A stretch of DNA of 41,625 nt from an uncultured Colwellia sp. GTDB taxonomy: Bacteria > Pseudomonadota > Gammaproteobacteria > Enterobacterales > Alteromonadaceae. The stretch is from contig CAJWZC010000025.1 of NCBI GenBank assembly GCA_913049915.1, positions 1-41,625 of the forward strand, read 5' to 3'. The notes beneath the pieces are model-generated. The model was not told the DNA's origin. It saw only the letters and a list, made by a program, of their open reading frames with translations, and made no database searches. A program made the translations under genes and the position numbers. This document shows, one piece after another, positions 35,317 to 41,625 of this stretch. Within the stretch, counting starts at the first letter, position 1, and each line of letters opens with the position of its first letter.

Positions 35317-36141
35317 TTATTTAGCCATTTCTTCAGCACGATCAATGGCAGCGTTCATAGCATTTTTAACTATGTCATCTATACCATCATCTTTAAATTG
35401 TTCAATTGCAGCATGTGTTGTACCACCTTTGGAGGTAACATTAGCACGTAAAATACTGATGTCGACATCGGTATTATGTGCAACCATTTGTGTCGACCCA
35501 AGTGCTGTTTGCTGAACTAACATACGACTTTCTTCTGGCGTAAAACCTAATTGTATCGCATGTTTTTCCATGGCTTCCATGAATAAGAAATAATAAGCTG
35601 GCGCAGAGCCTGCAACCGCAATAATATCATTAATCTTATTTTCAGTGTCTAGCCAAATACTTTTACCTACCGCATTGGTTATTTTTTCTGCGTTAGATTT
35701 TTGCTCAGCACTAACTTCATTAGAAGCATATAGACCACTCATGCCTAAACCCAGTTGAGAAGGTGTATTGGGCATAACACGAACAACAGGAGCAAGGCTG
35801 GTAGTGTTATCTTTTGCTAAAGCTGATTGAATTTGTTCAACCGTTGTACCTGCAGCAACAGAAATAAATAACTTTCCTGAAATATTAATAGCGTGGCTTA
35901 TTTGTCGACAAACATCGGCAATAAAGTGTGGCTTAACACAAAGCACAACAATATCTGCATACTCACTGGCTTTGATATTGTTATCAGTTTGTAAAACGCC
36001 AAATTCTTTAGCTAGATTGAGTCTTTTTGTTTCAGAAGGATTGGCGACAATAATGTCTTGGGGGGTAATACCTGAGTTTACTAAACCAATAATGATGGCG
36101 CGTGCCATATTTCCGGCACCGATAAAGGCTATTTTAGTCAT
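35317..36141 (-). CDS. proC: Pyrroline-5-carboxylate reductase
   Basis: Last step of proline synthesis, reducing pyrroline-5-carboxylate with NAD(P)H. The 274-residue chain starts with the Rossmann motif FIGAGNMARAIIIGL, followed by VLCVKPH and RVMPNTPSQLGLGMSGLYA. The C-terminal signature is AGSAPAYYFLFMEAMEKHA and then TVLGSTQ-type sequence ending in LRANVTSKGGTTHAAIEQF, the P5CR signature. It lies 33 bp behind yggS on the same strand, the usual pair. Confidence 0.97.
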   Translation of the reverse strand: MTKIAFIGAGNMARAIIIGLVNSGITPQDIIVANPSETKRLNLAKEFGVLQTDNNIKASEYADIVVLCVKPHFIADVCRQISHAINISGKLFISVAAGTTVEQIQSALAKDNTTSLAPVVRVMPNTPSQLGLGMSGLYASNEVSAEQKSNAEKITNAVGKSIWLDTENKINDIIAVAGSAPAYYFLFMEAMEKHAIQLGFTPEESRMLVQQTALGSTQMVAHNTDVDISILRANVTSKGGTTHAAIEQFKDDGIDDIVKNAMNAAIDRAEEMAK

Positions 36142-36174
36142 ACGAGATTTTCCTAAACGATTAATGGTTAATGG

Positions 36175-36918
36175 TTAAATTTTGTTTTCTCTGGCACCAA
36201 AAATGGCAGTACCAATTCTCACCATGGTTGAGCCATGAGCTACCGCTTTATCTAAATCATTAGACATACCAAGAGAGAGAGTATCAACGCTGGGGTATTG
36301 TTCTTTGAGCTGGATAAATAACGTCTGCATTATTTCATAGCAGGCTTTTGGAGCCTTTTTTTCTGGAACAGCCATTAAACCCCTTAAGATAAGTTTATCA
36401 CAATTATCAACAATTTTAGCAAGCACAAAAACTTGCTCAATACTTATACCTGACTTTGAGTCTTCATTACTAATATTCACTTGTAAACAAATGTTTAGCG
36501 GAGTATTGTGACAAATATCATCTTCAAGGTGTTGATTTAAACGTAGTGCAATTTTTTCTCTATCAACACTATGAACCCAAGAAAAATTATTAGCAATTTG
36601 CTTTGTTTTATTTGATTGAATAGGACCAATAAAGTGCCAAATCAACTCAGGTAAATGTGTCAAGGTAGCTATTTTTTCTACGGCTTCTTGCAGATAATTT
36701 TCACCAAAATTATTTTGGCCAGCTAAATGAGCCTGTTCTACAAGTGCAGATGGCTTCGTTTTACTAACAGCCAATAGTGATACAGGAGATTGCTGTTCGA
36801 GTGATTGCCCAGATAGTGGTTTTGCAAATCCCGTAAGAGGAATTAATCTGCCACTTTGTAGGCAAGCTTGCTGAATTTGCGCTTTAATTTTATCAAGATT
36901 ATTTTTAATGTTTATCAT
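36175..36918 (-). CDS. yggS: YggS-family pyridoxal phosphate homeostasis protein
   Basis: A 247-residue PLP-binding single-domain protein of the alanine-racemase-like fold that regulates vitamin B6 and amino-acid balance without known catalysis. Conserved parts are LLAVSKTKPSALVEQAHLAGQNNFGENYLQEA (PLP Lys in SKTK), WHFIGPIQSNKTK, VHSVDREKIALRLN, CLQVNISNEDSKSG, LRGLMAVP and LSLGMSNDLDKAVAHGSTMVRIGTAIFG. About 25 residues (IPLTGFAKPLSGQSLEQQS) form a longer loop than in E. coli. It is divergent from pilT, a widely conserved neighbourhood. Confidence 0.95.
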   Translation of the reverse strand: MINIKNNLDKIKAQIQQACLQSGRLIPLTGFAKPLSGQSLEQQSPVSLLAVSKTKPSALVEQAHLAGQNNFGENYLQEAVEKIATLTHLPELIWHFIGPIQSNKTKQIANNFSWVHSVDREKIALRLNQHLEDDICHNTPLNICLQVNISNEDSKSGISIEQVFVLAKIVDNCDKLILRGLMAVPEKKAPKACYEIMQTLFIQLKEQYPSVDTLSLGMSNDLDKAVAHGSTMVRIGTAIFGARENKI

Positions 36919-36999
36919 TTGAAGTTGTCTGAAGTTGTCATGTAAAATATAGTGAACTGTTTTAACTTATCTTATTTCCTAGTTAGTATAACCTATAAC

Positions 37000-37044
37000 A
37001 TTATTACCTATTAGATTATTACCTATTAGATTATTACTTATTAA
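37000..37044. repeat. 15-bp tandem repeat, three copies, in the yggS/pilT promoter region
   Basis: ATTATTACCTATTAG occurs perfectly at 37000-37014 and 37015-37029 and with two changes at 37030-37044. The third copy overlaps the probable -35 region of the pilT promoter. Confidence 0.9.
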
Positions 37045-37066
37045 ATAATTATCGATAAAATATAAT
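37038..37066 (+). promoter_or_regulatory. Probable pilT promoter
   Basis: TATAAT at 37061-37066 is a perfect -10. Seventeen bases upstream is TTATTA (37038-37043), a weak -35. The expected start of transcription near 37073 lies upstream of the chosen pilT ATG (37107) and would exclude the earlier ATG at 37065. Confidence 0.55.
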
Positions 37067-37106
37067 GCAACTATTGTTTTTTATCGCCCTATACAAAGAG
37101 GCTTTT

Positions 37107-38150
37107 ATGGATATTACCGAATTACTTGCATTTAGTGTGCAACATGACGCATCAGATTTACATTTATCGACAGGTACACCGCCTGCTATCCGTGTTGATG
37201 GTGATGTGCGAAAACTTAATATTCCCGCGTTTGATACAAAAGATGTTAATGCGTTAGTGTATGACATTATGAATGATCGCCAACGCAAAGAATATGAAGA
37301 GAATTTAGAGGTCGATTTCTCCTTTGAAGTACCTAACCTAGCTCGCTTCAGGGTGAATGCATTTAATCAAAACCGAGGTCCAGCAGCGGTATTTCGTACT
37401 ATCCCAAGTAAGATCCTTTCACTGGATGATTTAGGTTGTCCTGAAATTTTTCGTGAAATATCAAATACACCACGTGGTTTAGTTTTAGTTACTGGACCAA
37501 CGGGTTCGGGTAAATCAACCACGCTAGCGGCAATGGTTGACTATATTAATGATAATAAAAATGACCATATTTTAACTATTGAAGATCCAATAGAATTTGT
37601 GCATGAAAATAAAAAATGTCTTATCAATCAAAGGGAAGTGCATCGTGATACGTTAAGCTTTTCTGCGGCCCTACGTTCAGCATTACGTGAAGATCCCGAT
37701 GTTATCTTAGTGGGCGAAATGCGTGATTTAGAAACGATACGTTTAGCCATGACAGCAGCAGAGACTGGTCATTTAGTGTTTGGTACCTTGCATACAACCT
37801 CAGCACCAAAAACTATTGACCGTATTATTGATGTATTTCCGGGTGAAGAAAAATCTATGGTTCGCTCAATGCTGTCAGAGTCACTTCGTGCGGTAATTTC
37901 ACAATGCTTAATTAAAAAAATAGGTGGTGGTCGTGTTGCTGCCCATGAAATTATGATTGGTGTTCCCGCTATTCGAAATCTTATTCGTGAAGATAAAATA
38001 GCTCAAATGTATTCTGCTATTCAAACCGGTATGCAACATGGTATGCAAACGATGGATCAATGCTTACAAGGGCTTGTTAATCGAGGCATAATTACGAAAC
38101 AAAATGCGATGGAAAAAGCGGTTGATAAAAATCAATTCTCAGGCTTTTAA
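37107..38150 (+). CDS. pilT: Type IV pilus retraction ATPase PilT
   Basis: Hexameric cytoplasmic ATPase that depolymerises the type IV pilus, powering twitching and DNA uptake. The 347 residues from this start match PilT end to end (MDITELLAFS, SDLHLS, DFSFEVP, ARFRVNAFNQNRG). Walker A GPTGSGKST is at 130-138. The Asp box LTIEDPIEFVH, Walker B DVILVGEMRD and the His box ETGHLVFGTLHTTSA follow, and AIRNLIRE, the retraction motif region, lies near the C-terminus. The frame opens 14 codons earlier, but AAGAGG lies just before this ATG. Forms an operon with pilU, 38 bp downstream. Confidence 0.97.
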   Translation: MDITELLAFSVQHDASDLHLSTGTPPAIRVDGDVRKLNIPAFDTKDVNALVYDIMNDRQRKEYEENLEVDFSFEVPNLARFRVNAFNQNRGPAAVFRTIPSKILSLDDLGCPEIFREISNTPRGLVLVTGPTGSGKSTTLAAMVDYINDNKNDHILTIEDPIEFVHENKKCLINQREVHRDTLSFSAALRSALREDPDVILVGEMRDLETIRLAMTAAETGHLVFGTLHTTSAPKTIDRIIDVFPGEEKSMVRSMLSESLRAVISQCLIKKIGGGRVAAHEIMIGVPAIRNLIREDKIAQMYSAIQTGMQHGMQTMDQCLQGLVNRGIITKQNAMEKAVDKNQFSGF

Positions 38151-38188
38151 TAAATGAATGTAGAACTGCATGGAATTGAGGATAATAA

Positions 38189-39316
38189 ATGAACCTTCAT
38201 GAATTATTAGAAAGAATGGTAAAGCAAGACGCATCTGATATGTTTGTTACGGCTAAATTACCAGTGAGTGCAAAAATAAATGGTGAATTACAGCCTATAG
38301 ATGAAGTCATCTTAACTGCAGAACAGTCATTAGCATTAGTTTATGATGCTATGAATGAAAAACAGATAAATCAATTTGATACTGAAAAAGAATGTAATTT
38401 TGCTATTCAAATTGATGACATTGGTCGTTTTCGTATCTCTGCTTTTTGGCAGCGTGATATGGCGGGTATGGTTGTTCGTCGTATTGTTACCGATATTCCT
38501 GATGTTGATGATTTAGGTTTACCGCCAATTCTAAAAGATGTTGTAATGTCTAAACGTGGTTTATTACTATTTGTTGGTGGTACCGGTACCGGTAAATCGA
38601 CATCAATGGCATCATTGATAGGTTATCGTAACCGTAATTCCTATGGCCATATTCTTACTATTGAAGATCCAGTAGAGTTTGTTCATGAGCACGGTAAAAG
38701 TATGGTAACTCAACGTGAAGTCGGCTTAGATACCGTATCTTTTGATGCAGCACTACAAAGCTCTTTACGTCAGGCACCTGATGTCATATTAATTGGTGAA
38801 ATTCGAAACCAAGAAATAATGGAGCATGCGCTTAGTTTTGCAGAAACAGGGCACTTATGTATTGCTACATTGCATGCGAACAATGCTAACCAAGCTATTG
38901 ACCGTATTATGCACCTTGTACCAGCTGACCAGCATGGAAAATTATTATTTGATTTAGCGCTAAATCTACGCGGTATAATTGCTCAGCAACTTGTACCAAC
39001 TAAAGATGGCCATACCCGAATAGCAGCTATTGAAGTTTTACTGAACTCTCCATATATTAGTGAACTCATCAAAAAAGGTGACATCGGTGGTATTAAAGAT
39101 GTGATGGAAAAATCAAAAGAATTGGGTATGCAAACATTCGATCAGGCATTATTCAATCACTATCAAAACGGTATGATTACGTATGCTGATGCATTACATT
39201 ATGCTGATTCGCCAAATGATTTACGTTTAATGATTAAATTACGCAGTAACGAGCAAGGAGGTACCGGTGGCTTATCCGGTGTGACTTTAGATGGTTTTGA
39301 TCCAGACGAAAATTAG
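38189..39316 (+). CDS. pilU: PilT-like accessory retraction ATPase PilU
   Basis: A second type IV pilus ATPase that assists PilT in retraction under load. The length is 375 residues. It starts MNLHELLERMVKQDASDMFVT. Walker A GGTGTGKST is at 130-138, followed by LTIEDPVEFVHEHGKS, Walker B DVILIGEIRN and ETGHLCIATLHANNANQAIDRI. The Ala/Asn after LHA and the GKLLFDLALNLRGIIAQQLV segment distinguish PilU from PilT. GAGGA precedes the ATG. The transcript ends at the very strong hairpin at 39341-39384. Confidence 0.95.
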   Translation: MNLHELLERMVKQDASDMFVTAKLPVSAKINGELQPIDEVILTAEQSLALVYDAMNEKQINQFDTEKECNFAIQIDDIGRFRISAFWQRDMAGMVVRRIVTDIPDVDDLGLPPILKDVVMSKRGLLLFVGGTGTGKSTSMASLIGYRNRNSYGHILTIEDPVEFVHEHGKSMVTQREVGLDTVSFDAALQSSLRQAPDVILIGEIRNQEIMEHALSFAETGHLCIATLHANNANQAIDRIMHLVPADQHGKLLFDLALNLRGIIAQQLVPTKDGHTRIAAIEVLLNSPYISELIKKGDIGGIKDVMEKSKELGMQTFDQALFNHYQNGMITYADALHYADSPNDLRLMIKLRSNEQGGTGGLSGVTLDGFDPDEN

Positions 39317-39340
39317 CTATAAGATGCTTTGTAAATGATT

Positions 39341-39384
39341 AAAGCTGAGAGTAACTTTTGTGTAAGTTACTCTCAGCTTTTTTG
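39341..39384 (+). terminator. Strong intrinsic terminator of pilTU
   Basis: AAAGCTGAGAGTAACTT (39341-39357) and AAGTTACTCTCAGCTTT (39364-39380) form a perfect 17-bp stem with a 6-nt loop, followed by more T. Confidence 0.95.
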
Positions 39385-39458
39385 TATATATCTATAAAGT
39401 TACATTACATCAATGCGTAATACTTTTATAAAAAATCAACATGATTTTCACTAGATAT

Positions 39459-40001
39459 TTATTTTCTTGGCTGGGAAATATTTCCTACATAATAGAAAAT
39501 AGCCCATGTTGTGGAGAATAACCCCGAAGTTGGGACTAAGTGTGTTGAAAAAGTGAGTTTCTCACTCGATTTATTATCATAGTTAGTAAAGCTTGTTTTC
39601 ATACCGTCATCATGAACTCTGTCATGTTCCTCTAATGTCCACTTTTCACCTAAACACTCTTGGGTAACTCTTTTAGCTCCTTGATAATAACGTTGTGCAG
39701 TTTCTTCATCAGGTGCAATTAAACTACAAGAGTAAGTATGTTTTTTTTCACCCCATGAAAATACTTGGCAATTTTCACCAAAAAGTTGATACTTAGCTTT
39801 CCAAATATTACTGACTCTCCCCCCTACTTTTATCTCTTTTAATTGTGTAAAGTCATCATGATAAGCAGTTTTAAGTAACTTGAGTTTAGCGCAAGCATTA
39901 GTCGTAGGCATTATATTAGAGGCAATTTTTATATTTTGATTAACGCAGCTTGCTAAAAACATGCTGGAAATGATAAAAGTATATTTTGTATATGATTTCA
40001 T
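39459..40001 (-). CDS. Predicted lipoprotein, unknown function
   Basis: A 180-residue protein whose N-terminus (MKSYTKYTFIISSMFLASC) is a lipoprotein signal with lipobox LASC, so Cys19 should be lipidated. The mature part contains three further cysteines (NACAKL, GENCQVF, YSCSLIAP) and one in TQECLG, suggesting disulfides. No family is recognised. It is a single gene, with the pilTU terminator facing its 3' end and a 224-bp gap upstream that shows no other gene. Confidence 0.7.
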   Translation of the reverse strand: MKSYTKYTFIISSMFLASCVNQNIKIASNIMPTTNACAKLKLLKTAYHDDFTQLKEIKVGGRVSNIWKAKYQLFGENCQVFSWGEKKHTYSCSLIAPDEETAQRYYQGAKRVTQECLGEKWTLEEHDRVHDDGMKTSFTNYDNKSSEKLTFSTHLVPTSGLFSTTWAIFYYVGNISQPRK

Positions 40002-40225
40002 AAAACTATATCAGCCTGATGTGAAATTTTAGGATAGATGTTTTCTAATATCGATGGTACAGAATTTCAACTCTTTTTCCTAGTTAACGTATGAGTATAT
40101 TTTCAATGAAAAAGCAATTCACAACATAAAGTAACGTATAATGTACTACATGTGATCAATATAATTTCATCAGCATAACATAGCTAATAGAAGTTCTATT
40201 TTTGTCAGTTAAATAGCATAAAATA

Positions 40226-41230
40226 ATGTCATTATTTTCTCTATTTATCCCTTTTAGATTAAACTTCATGATGCCAATCTCCCCTTTAAGTAAAATTATC
40301 TTAGACTTTATACAAAGAAATCAACCAAAAAACTTACCTTTAGTAGCGTTAGATGCTTTAGAATACTTAGCTTTAAAACTTGCATTGATTAGTGAATGAA
40401 GGCGTCAAAAAAGTCATACTCTGATGTTAATACTTCACTTTATGAATGTACTAACCAAAACAGTATAAAAACCAAATATATTAGTTTTTATACTGATCAC
40501 GTTATAAATCAAGAAAGTGTAAGTATTACAGCTACTTTAGTAACTAAAGAAATAGTGCTCAATTTTTTAGACAGTGGAGCTACGATAAATTATTTTTTTA
40601 AAAATAATGATATTGTCTTGACTGTCATTGATTACGGAATTTTATTGTCTATCGACAATGATGATCAGCCCCAGTTAGATGATAGTAAAATAGTAGGGGC
40701 TAAAATAATTAACTTTTTTGAGCAAAGACCTGGTGTAGGAAAAAATTCATTTAGAGCCGCTATGTCGATTATCCAGGTAGAGTAAGGATTTAAATAAGTA
40801 AAACAGCTGGTTAATAACGAAGTCGAACCAGGTACGGAAATATTATTATTAGGTGATATGGGAATCACTAATTCCAGTTCTACTGCTGCCTTAATGTCAG
40901 TGCTAACTTCATTTAGTACGAAGCAGTGTATTGGCCTAGGTACTGGTATTAGCGAGAGTCAGTTAACTAAAAAATAGCTTTAATTGTAAAGGCATTACAG
41001 CGAGTCGCCTTAACCGTTGACAATATAGAACGCTTAACTGAAGACGATATTATAATGTTCTTAGCTGAGTTAGGCAGTTTTGAAATAGTACCAGTGGCCT
41101 CTACTATATTATCAATAGCAACGGCGAGTATACCTGTTGTTATTGATAACTTTATTATTACTGTCGCTACATTAGTTACACTGCGCTTAGATAAAGTGTT
41201 GCCAATTATCTTATTTTTTCTCATATTTCT
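40226..41230 (+). pseudogene. cobT: Decayed cobT (nicotinate-nucleotide:dimethylbenzimidazole phosphoribosyltransferase)
   Basis: Pieces in order match CobT, which activates the lower ligand of cobalamin. The N-terminal piece (40226-40399) contains LPLVALDALEYLALKLALIS and ends in a stop. Next, 40396-40785 contains FYTDHVINQESVSI, LVTKEIVLNFLDSGATINYF and LTVIDYGI. In-frame stops follow at 40783 and 40795. The same frame continues with EPGTEILLLGDMGITNSSSTAAL and IGLGTGISES to a stop at 40975. After a one-base shift, LAELGSFEIVPVASTILS and VVIDNFIITVATLVTLRL follow. The C-terminal catalytic region (LGEGTGA in active enzymes) is absent. At least one frameshift and several stops make this a pseudogene. 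The open 129-codon part should not be annotated as an independent gene. Confidence 0.88.
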
Positions 41231-41312
41231 TAATAGAAAATACACCAAATATTATTTGAACAGTTTATGGTGGCACATTACTTTACCGAGACTAACAGCT
41301 AACCATTATTAA

Positions 41313-41542
41313 CTATAAAACCTTTATGATTAATTGTATGAGCATAGTATTTGCTCGTTTTTATATCGAATAACTATGCTACAAAACTAGCACCACGATT
41401 AAAAAGTTTTTATTTCAAATGAAATTTAGCCGCGAAATTTCAACAGACGCTAGTAATTATAAAAAAGCTGCTAATTATTAATTTAGCAACTTTTTTGTAT
41501 TGGGTTAACTCTACAGCATTACTAAAATGCTTATTATAAGGC
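41313..41542. other. Intergenic region after cobT remnant
   Basis: No gene seen. It holds an 8-bp inverted repeat, TGAAATTT (41420-41427) and AAATTTCA (41435-41442), and the hairpin at 41461-41496. Confidence 0.35.
41461..41496. terminator. Bidirectional terminator-like hairpin
   Basis: AAAAAAG (41461-41467) with CTTTTTT (41490-41496), and TGCTAA (41469-41474) with TTAGCA (41483-41488), separated by one C-A mismatch. A/T-rich ends on both sides. It lies 47 bp beyond the stop of the gene entering from the right and is probably its terminator. Confidence 0.65.
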
Positions 41543-41625
41543 TTAAGCGTCTTTATCTAAGAAAGGTGCATATTGATTGTTTTTCCCCAGAACTGCTTGG
41601 CTGCCTTTTAGAGAAAATTTATAAC
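41543..41625 (-). CDS. 3' end of an unidentified gene entering from the right
   Basis: On the minus strand an open frame comes in from the right edge and ends YKFSLKGSQAVLGKNN, then QYAPFLDKDA and TAA at 41543-41545. The composition looks coding, and a terminator-like hairpin follows. Too short to identify. Confidence 0.5.
   Translation of the reverse strand, partial: YKFSLKGSQAVLGKNNQYAPFLDKDA

Noticed and set aside
40396-40785. Open frame of 129 codons as an independent hypothetical gene
   Set aside because: Its sequence is the N-terminal half of CobT, and the same frame continues with CobT motifs after in-frame stops, so it is part of a pseudogene.
41055-41312. Open frame of 85 codons as a gene
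   Set aside because: Its first part is the frame-shifted C-terminal half of the cobT remnant, and the last part is random sequence up to the next stop.
1-41625. tRNA, rRNA, CRISPR arrays, insertion sequences or prophage genes
   Set aside because: No cloverleaf, repeat-spacer pattern, transposase or integrase motif was recognised on reading both strands; tRNAscan-SE, CRISPR and ISfinder runs would be needed to be certain.

Overview
The window reads as chromosomal DNA of a marine, AT-rich gammaproteobacterium of the order Alteromonadales, most likely a Colwellia-like organism. This is inferred from gene content and order (yggS/proC/yggT beside pilT/pilU, purL divergent from mltF, etfBA divergent from ETF-QO under PsrA-like boxes) and from the low-GC codon use. 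No database search was possible. No tRNA, rRNA, CRISPR array or intact mobile element was recognised.

Region 1 (1-4070, minus strand) is a beta-glucoside utilisation cluster: a GH1 beta-glucosidase, a GPH-family sugar symporter and a glucokinase cut by the left edge. Two LacI-type operators lie in front of it. A 1.4-kb gap follows; it holds a possible 41-codon ORF with a strong ribosome binding site and a small membrane-protein-like ORF broken by one TGA. Region 2 (5355-10250) holds recR, a yciH/SUI1 gene, etfBA and, divergently, the ETF:ubiquinone oxidoreductase. Two near-identical PsrA-type palindromes sit in the etf intergenic region. Region 3 (10327-14708, minus) has a YggN-like periplasmic protein, a DUF342/FapA-like protein, an unknown 117-aa protein and cinA. 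Region 4 (15079-18984) has an unknown small protein, a DapA that looks plant-type, an RluA-family pseudouridine synthase, an RraB-like protein, a small Cys4 protein and an outer-membrane-type protein preceded by five 8-bp tandem repeats.

Region 5 (19341-25381) has purL and the divergent mltF. After mltF comes a 47-aa very basic peptide gene behind what looks like a textbook PhoB-dependent promoter. Region 6 (25384-31190, minus) is a eukaryotic-type phosphosignalling operon (CHASE2-like membrane Ser/Thr kinase, PP2C phosphatase, FHA protein) followed by a decayed hybrid histidine kinase. Region 7 (31422-36918, minus) is a housekeeping run: yggS, proC, yggT, DUF4426, rdgB, hemW, tadA. Region 8 (37107-39316, plus) is pilT-pilU, ended by a very strong terminator. 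Region 9 (39459-41625) has a lipoprotein gene, a decayed cobT and the 3' end of an unidentified gene.

The most interesting signals are the PhoB-like promoter in front of the unannotated basic peptide, the plant-type DapA, the kinase/phosphatase/FHA module sitting between mltF and tadA, the 18-bp perfect inverted repeat inside the kinase gene, and the two readable gene ruins (hybrid kinase and cobT).
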